Origin: Nectonema munidae
Lineage: Eukaryota > Nematomorpha > Nectonematoida > Nectonematidae
DNA length: 64,000 nt
Assembly: GCA_030549495.1 (NCBI GenBank)
Contig: JAUIRK010000003.1
Coordinates: 456,001 to 520,000 of the forward strand
Direction: 5' to 3'
Under the pieces are notes generated by a model, which ran no database searches, was not told the origin of the DNA, and saw nothing but the letters and a program-made list of their open reading frames with translations. Of this stretch, positions 11,001 to 26,000 are shown piece by piece (the first letter of the stretch is position 1; each line of letters begins with the position of its first letter). The position numbers and the translations under genes are program-made.

Positions 11001-14000
11001 GTAATTGTTTATTAAAATCATTTTTACTTGAAAATATATAATAATTGTTTACCTTATTTAAATATTTTAATAATAATTTTAGAAGTGCCTATTGAAAGAA
11101 TTGAAAAAGAAACTATTGAAGTCACTGAAGGATCCGTTCTTGAATACACAGTAAAGTTTGAAGAAAAACCATCAGAAGTCAAATGGATGAAGGATAGCGT
11201 TGAGATTTATGAAGATGAACGAATAAAATTCGTAGAAGAGGACTTAACTTATAAACTAGTGATAACAAAGATAAAACCAGAAGAAGAAGGAGTTTACGCT
11301 GTCATTACACCCCAGCAAGAAGTTAAATTCAAGGTTAAAGTAGAAGGTAATTGTTTATTAAAATCATTTTTACTTGAAAATATATAATAATTGTTTACCT
11401 TATTTAAATATTTTAATAATAATTTTAGAAGTGCCTATTGAAAGAATTGAAAAAGAAACTATTGAAGTCACTGAAGGATCTGTTCTTGAATACACAGTAA
11501 AGTTTGAAGAAAAACCATCAGAAGTCAAATGGATGAAGGATAGCGTTGAGATTTATGAAGATGAACGAATAAAATTCGTAGAAGAGGACTTGACTTATAA
11601 ACTAGTGATTACAAAAATAAAACCAGAAGAAGAAGGAGTTTACGCTGTCATTACACCCCAGCAAGAAGTTAAGTTCAAAGTTAAAGTAGAAGGTAATTGT
11701 TTATTAAAATCATTTCTACTTGAAAATATATAATAATTGTTTACCTTATTTAAATATTTTAATAATAATTTTAGAAGTGCCTATTGAAAGAATTGAAAAA
11801 GAAACTATTGAAGTCACTGAAGGATCCGTTCTTGAATACACCGTAAAGTTTGAAGAAAAACCATCAGAAGTCAAATGGATGAAGGATAGCGTTGAGATTT
11901 ATGAAGATGAACGAATAAAATTCGTAGAAGAGGACTTGACTTATAAACTAGTGATTACAAAGATAAAACCAGAAGAAGAAGGAGTTTACGCTGTCATTAC
12001 ACCCCAGCAAGAAGTTAAGTTTAAAGTTAAAGTAGAAGGTAATTGTTTATTAAAATCATTTTTACTTGAAAATATATAATAATTGTTTACCTTATTTAAA
12101 TATTTTAATAATATAATTTTAGAAGTGCCTATTGAAAGAATTGAAAAAGAAACTATTGAAGTCACTGAAGGATCCGTTCTTGAATACACAGTAAAGTTTG
12201 AAGAAAAACCATCAGAAGTCAAATGGATGAAGGATAGCGTTGAGATTTATGAAGATGAACGAATAAAATTCGTAGAAGAGGACTTGACTTATAAACTAGT
12301 GATTACAAAGATAAAACCAGAAGAAGAAGGAGTTTACGCTGTCATTACACCCCAGCAAGAAGTTAAGTTTAAAGTTAAAGTAGAAGGTAATTGTTTATTA
12401 AAATCATTTTTACTTGAAAATATATAATAATTGTTTACCTTATTTAAATATTTTAATAATATAATTTTAGAAGTGCCTATTGAAAGAATTGAAAAAGAAA
12501 CTATTGAAGTCACTGAAGGATCCGTTCTTGAATACACAGTAATGTTTGAAGAAAAACCATCAGAAGTCAAATGGATGAAGGATAGCGTTCAGATTTATGA
12601 AGATGAACGAATAAAATTCGTAGAAGAGGACTTGACTTATAAACTAGTGATTACAAAGATAAAACCAGAAGAAGAAGGAATTTACGCTGTCATTACACCC
12701 CAGCAAGAAGTTAAATTCAAGGTTAAAGTAGAAGGTAATTGTTTATTAAAATCATTTTTACTTGAAAATATATAATAATTGTTTACCTTATTTAAATATT
12801 TTAATAATAATTTTAGAAGTGCCTATTGAAAGAATTGAAAAAGAAACTATTGAAGTCACTGAAGGATCCGTTCTTGAATACACAGTAAAGTTTGAAGAAA
12901 AACCATCAGAAGTCAAATGGATGAAGGATAGCGTTGAGATTTATGAAGATGAACGAATAAAATTCGTAGAAGAGGACTTGACTTATAAACTAGTGATTAC
13001 AAAGATAAAACCAGAAGAAGAAGGAGTTTACGCTGTCATTACACCACAGCAAGAAGTTAAATTCAAGGTTAAAGTAGAAGGTAATTGCTTATTTAAATCA
13101 TTTTTACTTGAAAATATATAATAATTGTTTACATTATTTAAATATTTTAATAATAATTTTAGAAGTGCCTATTGAAAGAATTGAAAAAGAAACTATTGAA
13201 GTCACTGAAGGATCCGTTCTTGAATACACAGTAAAGTTTGAAGAAAAACCATCAGAAGTCAAATGGATGAAGGATAGCGTTGAGATTTATGAAGATGAAC
13301 GAATAAAATTCGTAGAAGAGGACTTGACTTATAAACTAGTGATTACAAAGATAAAACCAGAAGAAGAAGGAGTTTACGCTGTCATTACACCCCAGCAAGA
13401 AGTTAAGTTCAAAGTTAAAGTAGAAGGTAATTGTTTATTAAAATCATTTTTACTTGAAAATATATAATAATTGTTTACATTATTTAAATATTTTAATAAT
13501 AATTTTAGAAGTGCCTATTGAAAGAATTGAAAAAGAAACTATTGAAGTCACTGAAGGATCCGTTCTTGAATACACAGTAAAGTTTGAAGAAAAACCATCA
13601 GAAGTCAAATGGATGAAGGATAACGTTGAGATTTATGAAGATGAACGAATAAAATTTGTAGAAGAGGACTTGACTTATAAACTAGTGATTACAAAGATAA
13701 AACCAGAAGAAGAAGGAGTTTACGCTGTCATTACACCCCAGCAAGAAGTTAAGTTCAAAGTTAAAGTAGAAGGTAATTGTTTATTAAAATCATTTTTACT
13801 TGAAAATATATAATAATTGTTTACCTTATTTAAATATTTTAATAATAATTTTAGAAGTGCCTATTGAAAGAATTGAAAAAGAAACTATTGAAGTCACTGA
13901 AGGATCCGTTCTTGAATACACAGTAAAGTTTGAAGAAAAACCATCAGAAGTCAAATGGATGAAGGATAGCGTTGAGATTTATGAAGATGAACGAATAAAA

Positions 14001-17000
14001 TTCGTAGAAGAGGACTTGACTTATAAACTAGTGATTACAAAGATAAAACCAGAAGAAGAAGGAGTTTACGCTGTCATTACACCCCAGCAAGAAGTTAAGT
14101 TCAAAGTTAAAGTAGAAGGTAATTGCTTATTAAAATCATTTTTACTTGAAAATATATAATAATTGTTTACCTTATTTAAATATTTTAATAATAATTTTAG
14201 AAGTGACCATTGAAAGAATTGAAAAAGAAACTATTGAAGTCACTGAAGGATCCGTTCTTGAATACACCGTAAAGTTTGAAGAAAAACCATCAGAAGTCAA
14301 ATGGATGAAGGATAGCGTTGAGATTTATGAAGATGAACGAATAAAATTCGTAGAAGAGGACTTGACTTATAAACTAGTGATTACAAAGATAAAACCAGAA
14401 GAAGAAGGAGTTTACGCTGTCATTACACCCCAGCAAGAAGTTAAGTTCAAAGTTAAAGTAGAAGGTAATTGTTTATTAAAATCATTTTTACTTGAAAATA
14501 TATAATAATTGTTTACCTTATTTAAATATTTTAATAATAATTTTAGAAGTGCCTATTGAAAGAATTGAAAAAGAAACTATTGAAGTCACTGAAGGATCCG
14601 TTCTTGAATACACAGTAAAGTTTGAAGAAAAACCATCAGAAGTCAAATGGATGAAGGATAGCGTTGAGATTTATGAAGATGAACGAATAAAATTCGTAGA
14701 AGAGGACTTGACTTATAAACTAGTGATTACAAAGATAAAACCAGAAGAAGAAGGAGTTTACGCTGTCATTACACCCCAGCAAGAAGTTAAGTTCAAAGTT
14801 AAAGTAGAAGGTAATTGTTTATTAAAATCATTTTTACTTGAAAATATATAATAATTGTTTACCTTATTTAAATATTTTAATAATAATTTTAGAAGTGCCT
14901 ATTGAAAGAATTGAAAAAGAAACTATTGAAGTCACTGAAGGATCCGTTCTTGAATACACAGTAAAGTTTGAAGAAAAACCATCAGAAGTCAAATGGATGA
15001 AGGATAGCGTTGAGATTTATGAAGATGAACGAATAAAATTCGTAGAAGAGGACTTGACTTATAAACTAGTGATTACAAAGATAAAACCAGAAGAAGAAGG
15101 AGTTTACGCTGTCATTACACCCCAGCAAGAAGTTAAGTTCAAAGTTAAAGTAGAAGGTAATTGTTTATTAAAATCATTTTTACTTGAAAATATATAATAA
15201 TTGTTTACCTTATTTAAATATTTTAATAATAATTTTAGAAGTGCCTATTGAAAGAATTGAAAAAGAAACTATTGAAGTCACTGAAGGATCCGTTCTTGAA
15301 TACACCGTAAAGTTTGAAGAAAAACCATCAGAAGTCAAATGGATGAAGGATAGCGTTGAGATTTATGAAGATGAACGAATAAAATTCGTAGAAGAGGACT
15401 TGACTTATAAACTAGTGATTACAAAGATAAAACCAGAAGAAGAAGGAGTTTACGCTGTCATTACACCCCAGCAAGAAGTTAAGTTCAAAGTTAAAGTAGA
15501 AGGTAATTGTTTATTAAAATCATTTTTACTTGAAAATATATAATAATTGTTTACCTTATTTAAATATTTTAATAATAATTTTAGAAGTGCCTATTGAAAG
15601 AATTGAAAAAGAAACTATTGAAGTCACTGAAGGATCCGTTCTTGAATACACAGTAAAGTTTGAAGAAAAACCATCAGAAGTCAAATGGATGAAGGATAGC
15701 GTTGAGATTTATGAAGATGAACGAATAAAATTCGTAGAAGAGGACTTGACTTATAAACTAGTGATTACAAAGATAAAACCAGAAGAAGAAGGAGTTTACG
15801 CTGTCATTACACCCCAGCAAGAAGTTAAGTTCAAAGTTAAAGTAGAAGGTAATTGTTTATTAAAATCATTTTTACTTGAAAATATATAATAATTGTTTAC
15901 CTTATTTAAATATTTTAATAATAATTTTAGAAGTGCCTATTGAAAGAATTGAAAAAGAAACTATTGAAGTCACTGAAGGATCCGTTCTTGAATACACCGT
16001 AAAGTTTGAAGAAAAACCATCAGAAGTCAAATGGATGAAGGATAGCGTTGAGATTTATGAAGATGAACGAATAAAATTCGTAGAAGAGGACTTGACTTAT
16101 AAACTAGTGATTACAAAGATAAAACCAGAAGAAGAAGGAGTTTACGCTGTCATTACACCCCAGCAAGAAGTTAAGTTCAAAGTTAAAGTAGAAGGTAATT
16201 GTTTATTAAAATCATTTTTACTTGAAAATATATAATAATTGTTTACCTTATTTAAATATTTTAATAATAATTTTAGAAGTGCCTATTGAAAGAATTGAAA
16301 AAGAAACTATTGAAGTCACTGAAGGATCCGTTCTTGAATACACAGTAAAGTTTGAAGAAAAACCATCAGAAGTCAAATGGATGAAGGATAGCGTTGAGAT
16401 TTATGAAGATGAACGAATAAAATTCGTAGAAGAGGACTTGACTTATAAACTAGTGATTACAAAGATAAAACCAGAAGAAGAAGGAGTTTACGCTGTCATT
16501 ACACCCCAGCAAGAAGTTAAGTTCAAAGTTAAAGTAGAAGGTAATTGTTTATTAAAATCATTTTTACTTGAAAATATATAATAATTGTTTACCTTATTTA
16601 AATATTTTAATAAATAATTTTAGAAGTGCCTATTGAAAGAATTGAAAAAGAAACTATTGAAGTCACTGAAGGATCCGTTCTTGAATACACAGTAAAGTTT
16701 GAAGAAAAACCATCAGAAGTCAAATGGATGAAGGATAGCGTTGAGATTTATGAAGATGAACGAATAAAATTCGTAGAAGAGGACTTGACTTATAAACTAG
16801 TGATTACAAAGATAAAACCAGAAGAAGAAGGAGTTTACGCTGTCATTACACCCCAGCAAGAAGTTAAGTTCAAAGTTAAAGTAGAAGGTAATTGTTTATT
16901 AAAATCATTTTTACTTGAAAATATATAATAATTGTTTACCTTATTTAAATATTTTAATAATAATTTTAGAAGTGCCTATTGAAAGAATTGAAAAAGAAAC

Positions 17001-20000
17001 TATTGAAGTCACTGAAGGATCCGTTCTTGAATACACAGTAAAGTTTGAAGAAAAACCATCAGAAGTCAAATGGATGAAGGATAGCGTTGAGATTTATGAA
17101 GATGAACGAATAAAATTCGTAGAAGAGGACTTGACTTATAAACTAGTGATTACAAAGATAAAACCAGAAGAAGAAGGAGTTTACGCTGTCATTACACCCC
17201 AGCAAGAAGTTAAGTTCAAAGTTAAAGTAGAAGGTAATTGTTTATTAAAATCATTTTTACTTGAAAATATATAATAATTGTTTACCTTATTTAAATATTT
17301 TAATAATAATTTTAGAAGTGCCTATTGAAAGAATTGAAAAAGAAACTATTGAAGTCACTGAAGGATCCGTTCTTGAATACACAGTAAAGTTTGAAGAAAA
17401 ACCATCAGAAGTCAAATGGATGAAGGATAGCGTTGAGATTTATGAAGATGAACGAATAAAATTCGTAGAAGAGGACTTGACTTATAAACTAGTGATTACA
17501 AAGATAAAACCAGAAGAAGAAGGAGTTTACGCTGTCATTACACCCCAGCAAGAAGTTAAGTTCAAAGTTAAAGTAGAAGGTAATTGTTTATTAAAATCAT
17601 TTTTACTTGAAAATATATAATAATTGTTTACCTTATTTAAATATTTTAATAATAATTTTAGAAGTGCCTATTGAAAGAATTGAAAAAGAAACTATTGAAG
17701 TCACTGAAGGATCCGTTCTTGAATACACAGTAAAGTTTGAAGAAAAACCATCAGAAGTCAAATGGATGAAGGATAGCGTTGAGATTTATGAAGATGAACG
17801 AATAAAATTCGTAGAAGAGGACTTGACTTATAAACTAGTGATTACAAAGATAAAACCAGAAGAAGAAGGAGTTTACGCTGTCATTACACCCCAGCAAGAA
17901 GTTAAGTTCAAGGTTAAAGTAGAAGGTAATTGTTTATTAAAATCATTTTTACTTGAAAATATATAATAATTGTTTACCTTATTTAAATATTTTAATAATA
18001 ATTTTAGAAGTGCCTATTGAAAGAATTGAAAAAGAAACTATTGAAGTCACTGAAGGATCCGTTCTTGAATACACAGTAAAGTTTGAAGAAAAACCATCAG
18101 AAGTCAAATGGATGAAGGATAGCGTTGAGATTTATGAAGATGAACGAATAAAATTCGTAGAAGAGGACTTGACTTATAAACTAGTGATTACAAAGATAAA
18201 ACCAGAAGAAGAAGGAGTTTACGCTGTCATTACACCCCAGCAAGAAGTTAAATTCAAGGTTAAAGTAGAAGGTAATTGTTTATTAAAATCATTTTTACTT
18301 GAAAATATATAATAATTGTTTACCTTATTTAAATATTTTAATAATAATTTTAGAAGTGCCTATTGAAAGAATTGAAAAAGAAACTATTGAAGTCACTGAA
18401 GGATCCGTTCTTGAATACACAGTAAAGTTTGAAGAAAAACCATCAGAAGTCAAATGGATGAAGGATAGCGTTGAGATTTATGAAGATGAACGAATAAAAT
18501 TCGTAGAAGAGGACTTGACTTATAAACTAGTGATTACAAAGATAAAACCAGAAGAAGAAGGAGTTTACGCTGTCATTACACCCCAGCAAGAAGTTAAGTT
18601 CAAAGTTAAAGTAGAAGGTAATTGTTTATTAAAATCATTTTTACTTGAAAATATATAATAATTGTTTACCTTATTTAAATATTTTAATAATAATTTTAGA
18701 AGTGCCTATTGAAAGAATTGAAAAAGAAACTATTGAAGTCACTGAAGGATCCGTTCTTGAATACACAGTAAAGTTTGAAGAAAAACCATCAGAAGTCAAA
18801 TGGATTAAGGATAGCGTTGAGATTTATGAAGATGAACGAATAAAATTCGTAGAAGAGGACTTGACTTATAAACTAGTGATTACAAAGATAAAACCAGAAG
18901 AAGAAGGAGTTTACGCTGTCATTACACCCCAGCAAGAAGTTAAGTTCAAAGTTAAAGTAGAAGGTAATTGTTTATTAAAATCATTTTTACTTGAAAATAT
19001 ATAATAATTGTTTACCTTATTTAAATATTTTAATAATAATTTTAGAAGTGCCTATTGAAAGAATTGAAAAAGAAACTATTGAAGTCACTGAAGGATCCGT
19101 TCTTGAATACACCGTAAAGTTTGAAGAAAAACCATCAGAAGTCAAATGGATGAAGGATAGCGTTGAGATTTATGAAGATGAACGAATAAAATTCGTAGAA
19201 GAGGACTTGACTTATAAACTAGTGATTACAAAGATAAAACCAGAAGAAGAAGGAGTTTACGCTGTCATTACACCCCAGCAAGAAGTTAAATTCAAGGTTA
19301 AAGTAGAAGGTAATTTTACTTTTTTATTTTAATGAAATGACTTATTAGTTTATTAAAATCATTTTTACTTGAAAATATATAATAATTGTTTACCTTATTT
19401 AAATATTTTAATAATAATTTTAGAAGTGCCTATTGAAAGAATTGAAAAAGAAACTATTGAAGTCACTGAAGGATCCGTTCTTGAATACACAGTAAAGTTT
19501 GAAGAAAAACCATCAGAAGTCAAATGGATTAAGGATAGCGTTGAGATTTATGAAGATGAACGAATAAAATTCGTAGAAGAGGACTTGACTTATAAACTAG
19601 TGATTACAAAGATAAAACCAGAAGAAGAAGGAGTTTACGCTGTCATTACACCACAGCAAGAAGTTAAATTCAAGGTTAAAGTAGAAGGTAATTGCTTATT
19701 AAAATCATTTTTACTTGAAAATATATAATAATTGTTTACCTTATTTAAATATTTTAATAATAATTTTAGAAGTGCCTATTGAAAGAATTGAAAAAGAAAC
19801 TATTGAAGTCACTGAAGGATCCGTTCTTGAATACACAGTAAAGTTTGAAGAAAAACCATCAGAAGTCAAATGGATTAAGGATAGCGTTGAGATTTATGAA
19901 GATGAACGAATAAAATTCGTAGAAGAGGACTTGACTTATAAACTAGTGATTACAAAGATAAAACCAGAAGAAGAAGGAGTTTACGCTGTCATTACACCCC

Positions 20001-23000
20001 AGCAAGAAGTTAAATTCAAGGTTAAAGTAGAAGGTAATTTTACTTTTTTATTTTAATGAAATGACTTATTAGTTTATTAAAATCATTTTTACTTGAAAAT
20101 ATATAATAATTGTTTACCTTATTTAAATATTTTAATAATAATTTTAGAAGTGCCTATTGAAAGAATTGAAAAAGAAACTATTGAAGTCACTGAAGGATCC
20201 GTTCTTGAATACACAGTAAAGTTTGAAGAAAAACCATCAGAAGTCAAATGGATGAAGGATAGCGTTGAGATTTATGAAGATGAACGAATAAAATTCGTAG
20301 AAGAGGACTTGACTTATAAACTAGTGATTACAAAGATAAAACCAGAAGAAGAAGGTGTTTACGCTGTCATTACACCCCAGCAAGAAGTTAAGTTCAAAGT
20401 TAAAGTAGAAGGTAAATTTTACTTATTTATTATATTTTCTTCTTGAAAATTTGTTTAAATATTTATTTACTTAGAAGTACCTATAGAGAAAATAGAAAAA
20501 GAAACGATTGAAGTTACTGAAGGATCTGTTTTAGAATATACGGTGAAGTTTGAAGAAAAACCATCTGAAGTTAAATGGATGAAGGATAGTGTTGAGATTT
20601 ATGAGGATGAAAGAACAAAGTTTGTAGAAGAGGATTTGACTTATAAGTTAGTAATTACAAAGATTAAACCACAAGAAGAAGGAGTTTACGCTGTCATTAC
20701 ACCCCAGCAAGAAATTAAGTTCAAAGTTAAAGTAGAAGGTAAATTTTACTTATTTATTATATTTTCTTTGTTTAAATATTTATTTACTTAGAAGTACCTA
20801 TAGAGAAAATAGAAAAAGAAACGATTGAAGTTACTGAAGGATCTGTTTTAGAATATACGGTGAAGTTTGAAGAAAAACCATCTGAAGTTAAATGGATGAA
20901 AGATAGTGTTGAAATTTATGAGGATGAAAGAACAAAGTTTGTAGAAGAGGATTTGACTTATAAGTTAGTAATAACAAAGATTAAACCACAAGAAGAAGGA
21001 GTTTACGCTGTCATTACACCCCAGCAAGAAGTTAAGTTCAAAGTTAAAGTTGAGGGTAAATTTTTACTTAATTTATTATAATTTCTTTGTTTAAATATTT
21101 ATTTACTTAGAAGTACCTATAGAGAAAATAGAAAAAGAAACGATTGAAGTTACTGAAGGATCTGTTTTAGAATATACGGTGAAGTTTGAAGAAAAACCAT
21201 CTGAAGTTAAATGGATGAAAGATAGTGTTGAAATTTATGAGGATGAAAGAACAAGGTTTGTAGAAGAGGATTTGACTTATAAGTTAGTAATAACAAAGAT
21301 TAAACCACAAGAAGAAGGAGTTTACGCTGTCGTTACACCCCAACAAGAAGTTAAGTTCAAAGTTAAAGTTGAGGGTAAATTTTACTTATTTATTATAATT
21401 TCTCTGTTTAAATATTTATTTACTTAGAAGTACCTATAGAGAAAATAGAAAAAGAAACGATTGAAGTTACTGAAGGATCTGTTTTAGAATATACGGTGAA
21501 GTTTGAAGAAAAACCATCTGAAGTTAAATGGATGAAAGATAGTGTTGAAATTTATGAGGATGAAAGAACAAGGTTTGTAGAAGAGGATTTGACTTATAAG
21601 TTAGTAATAACAAAGATTAAACCACAAGAAGAAGGAGTTTACGCTGTCATTACACCCCAACAGGAAGTTAAGTTCAAAGTTAAAGTAGAAGGTAAATTTT
21701 ACTTATTTATTATAATTTCTTTGTCTAAATATTTATTTACTTAGAAGTACCTATAGAGAAAATAGAAAAAGAAACGATTGAAGTTACTGAAGGATCTGTT
21801 TTAGAATATACGGTGAAGTTTGAAGAAAAACCATCTGAAGTTAAATGGATGAAAGATAGTGTTGAAATTTATGAGGATGAAAGAACAAGGTTTGTAGAAG
21901 AGGATTTGACTTATAAGTTAGTAATAACAAAGATTAAACCACAAGAAGAAGGAGTTTACGCTGTCATTACACCCCAACAAGAAGTTAAGTTCAAAGTTAA
22001 AGTTGAGGGTAAATTTTACTTATTTATTATAATTTCTTTGTTTAAATATTTATTTACTTAGAAGTACCTATAGAGAAAATAGAAAAAGAAACGATTGAAG
22101 TTACTGAAGGATCTGTTTTAGAATATACGGTGAAGTTTGAAGAAAAACCATCTGAAGTTAAATGGATGAAAGATAGTGTTGAAATTTATGAGGATGAAAG
22201 AACAAGGTTTGTAGAAGAGGATTTGACTTATAAGTTAGTAATAACAAAGATTAAACCACAAGAAGAAGGAGTTTACGCTGTCATTACACCCCAACAGGAA
22301 GTTAAGTTCAAAGTTAAAGTTGAGGGTAAATTTTACTTATTTATTATAATTTCTTTGTCTAAATATTTATTTACTTAGAAGTACCTATAGAGAAAATAGA
22401 AAAAGAAACGATTGAAGTTTCTGAAGGATCTGTTTTAGAATATACGGTGAAGTTTGAAGAAAAACCATCTGAAGTTAAATGGATGAAAGATAGTGTTGAA
22501 ATTTATGAGGATGAAAGAACAAGGTTTGTAGAAGAGGATTTGACTTATAAGTTAGTAATAACAAAGATTAAACCACAAGAAGAAGGAGTTTACGCTGTCA
22601 TTACACCCCAACAGGAAGTTAAGTTCAAAGTTAAAGTTGAGGGTAAATTTTACTTATTTATTATAATTTCTTTGTCTAAATATTTATTTACTTAGAAGTA
22701 CCTACAGAGAAAATAGAAAAAGAAACGATTGAAGTTACTGAAGGATCTGTTTTAGAATATACGGTGAAGTTTGAAGAAAAACCATCTGAAGTTAAATGGA
22801 TGAAAGATAGTGTTGAAATTTATGAGGATGAAAGAACAAGGTTTGTAGAAGAGGATTTGACTTATAAGTTAGTAATAACAAAGATTAAACCACAAGAAGA
22901 AGGAGTTTACGCTGTCATTACACCCCAACAGGAAGTTAAGTTCAAAGTTAAAGTTGAGGGTAAATTTTACTTATTTATTATAATTTCTTTGTTTAAATAT

Positions 23001-26000
23001 TTATTTACTTAGAAGTACCTATAGAGAAAATAGAAAAAGAAACGATTGAAGTTACTGAAGGATCTGTTTTAGAATATACGGTGAAGTTTGAAGAAAAACC
23101 ATCTGAGGTTAAATGGATGAAAGATAGTGTTGAAATTTATGAGGATGAAAGAACAAGGTTTGTAGAAGAGGATTTGACTTATAAGTTAGTAATAACAAAG
23201 ATTAAACCACAAGAAGAAGGAGTTTACGCTGTCATTACACCCCAACAAGAAGTTAAGTTCAAAGTTAAAGTTGAGGGTAAATTTTACTTATTTATTATAA
23301 TTTCTTTGTTTAAATATTTATTTACTTAGAAGTACCTATAGAGAAAATAGAAAAAGAAACGATTGAAGTTACTGAAGGATCTGTTTTAGAATATACGGTG
23401 AAGTTTGAAGAAAAACCATCTGAAGTTAAATGGATGAAAGATAGTGTTGAAATTTATGAGGATGAAAGAACAAGGTTTGTAGAAGAGGATTTGACTTATA
23501 AGTTAGTAATAACAAAGATTAAACCACAAGAAGAAGGAGTTTACGCTGTCATTACACCCCAACAAGAAGTTAAGTTCAAAGTTAAAGTTGAGGGTAAATT
23601 TTACTTATTTATTATAATTTCTTTGTTTAAATATTTATTTACTTAGAAGTACCTATAGAGAAAATTGAAAAAGAAACGAATGAAGTTACTGAAGGATCTG
23701 TTTTAGAATATACGGTGAAGTTTGAAGAAAAACCATCTGAAGTTAAATGGATGAAAGATAGTGTTGAAATTTATGAGGATGAAAGAACAAGTTTTGTAGA
23801 AGAGGATTTGACTTATAAGTTAGTAATAACAAAGATTAAACCACAAGAAGAAGGAGTTTACGCTGTCATTACACCCCAACAGGAAGTTAAGTTCAAAGTT
23901 AAAGTAGAAGGTAAATTTTACTTATTTATTATAATTTCTTTGTTTAAATATTTATTTACTTAGAAGTACCTATAGAGAAAATAGAAAAAGAAACGATTGA
24001 AGTTACTGAAGGATCTGTTTTAGAATATACGGTGAAGTTTGAAGAAAAACCATCTGAAGTTAAATGGATGAAAGATAGTGTTGAAATTTATGAGGATGAA
24101 AGAACAAGGTTTGTAGAAGAGGATTTGACTTATAAGTTAGTAATAACAAAGATTAAACTACAAGAAGAAGGAGTTTACGCTGTCATTACACCCCAACAAG
24201 AAGTTAAGTTCAAAGTTAAAGTAGAAGGTAAATTTTACTTATTTATTATAATTACTTTGTTTAAACATTTATTTACTTAGAAGTACCTATAGAGAAAATA
24301 GAAAAAGAAACGATTGAAGTTACTGAAGGATCTGTTTTAGAATATACGGTGAAGTTTGAAGAAAAACCATCTGAAGTTAAATGGATGAAAGACAGTGTTG
24401 AACTTTATGAAGATGAGAGAATCAAGTTTGTTCAAGAAGATTTAACTTATAAATTAGTTATAACTCGAATCAAACCAGAAGAAGAAGGAGTTTATGCTGT
24501 CATTACACCCCAACAGGAAGTTAAGTTCAAAGTCAAAGTAGAAGGTAAATTTTACTTATTTATTATAATTACTTTGTTTAAACATTTATTTACTTAGAAG
24601 TACCTATAGAGAAAATAGAAAAAGAAACGATTGAAGTTACTGAAGGATCTGTTTTAGAATATACGGTGAAGTTTGAAGAAAAACCATCTGAAGTTAAATG
24701 GATGAAAGACAGTGTTGAACTTTATGAAGATGAGAGAATCAAGTTTGTTCAAGAAGATTTAACTTATAAATTAGTTATAACTCGAATCAAACCAGAAGAA
24801 GAAGGAGTTTATGCTGTCATTACACCCCAACAGGAAGTTAAGTTCAAAGTCAAAGTAGAAGGTAAATTTTACTTATTTATTATAATTACTTTGTTTAAAC
24901 ATTTATTTACTTAGAAGTACCTATAGAGAAAATAGAAAAAGAAACGATTGAAGTTACTGAAGGATCTGTTTTAGAATATACGGTGAAGTTTGAAGAAAAA
25001 CCATCTGAAGTTAAATGGATGAAAGACAGTGTTGAACTTTATGAAGATGAGAGAATCAAGTTTGTTCAAGAAGATTTAACTTATAAATTAGTTATAACTC
25101 AAATCAAACCAGAAGAAGAAGGAGTTTATGCTGTCATTACACCCCAACAGGAAGTTAAGTTCAAAGTCAAAGTAGAAGGTAAATTTTACTTATTTATTAT
25201 AATTACTTTGTTTAAACATTTATTTACTTAGAAGTACCTATAGAGAAAATAGAAAAAGAAACGATTGAAGTTACTGAAGGATCTGTTTTAGAATATACGG
25301 TGAAGTTTGAAGAAAAACCATCTGAAGTTAAATGGATGAAAGACAGTGTTGAACTTTATGAAGATGAGAGAATCAAGTTTGTTCAAGAAGATTTAACTTA
25401 TAAATTAGTTATAACTCGAATCAAACCAGAAGAAGAAGGAGTTTATGCTGTCATTACACCCCAACAGGAAGTTAAGTTCAAAGTCAAAGTAGAAGGTAAA
25501 TTTTACTTATTTATTATAATTACTTTGTTTAAACATTTATTTACTTAGAAGTACCTATAGAGAAAATAGAAAAAGAAACGATTGAAGTTACTGAAGGATC
25601 TGTTTTAGAATATACGGTGAAGTTTGAAGAAAAACCATCTGAAGTTAAATGGATGAAAGACAGTGTTGAACTTTATGAAGATGAGAGAATCAAGTTTGTT
25701 CAAGAAGATTTAACTTATAAATTAGTTATAACTCGAATCAAACCAGAAGAAGAAGGAGTTTATGCTGTCATTACACCCCAACAGGAAGTTAAGTTCAAAG
25801 TCAAAGTAGAAGGTAAATTTTACTTATTTATTATAATTACTTTGTTTAAACATTTATTTACTTAGAAGTACCTATAGAGAAAATAGAAAAAGAAACGATT
25901 GAAGTTACTGAAGGATCTGTTTTAGAATATACGGTGAAGTTTGAAGAAAAACCATCTGAAGTTAAATGGATGAAAGACAGTGTTGAACTTTATGAAGATG

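Noticed and set aside
11986-12570. 78-codon minus-strand ORFs inside the array
   Set aside because: They are antisense shadows of the Ig exon and its intron. They appear only where a 2-nt intron variant opens the frame.
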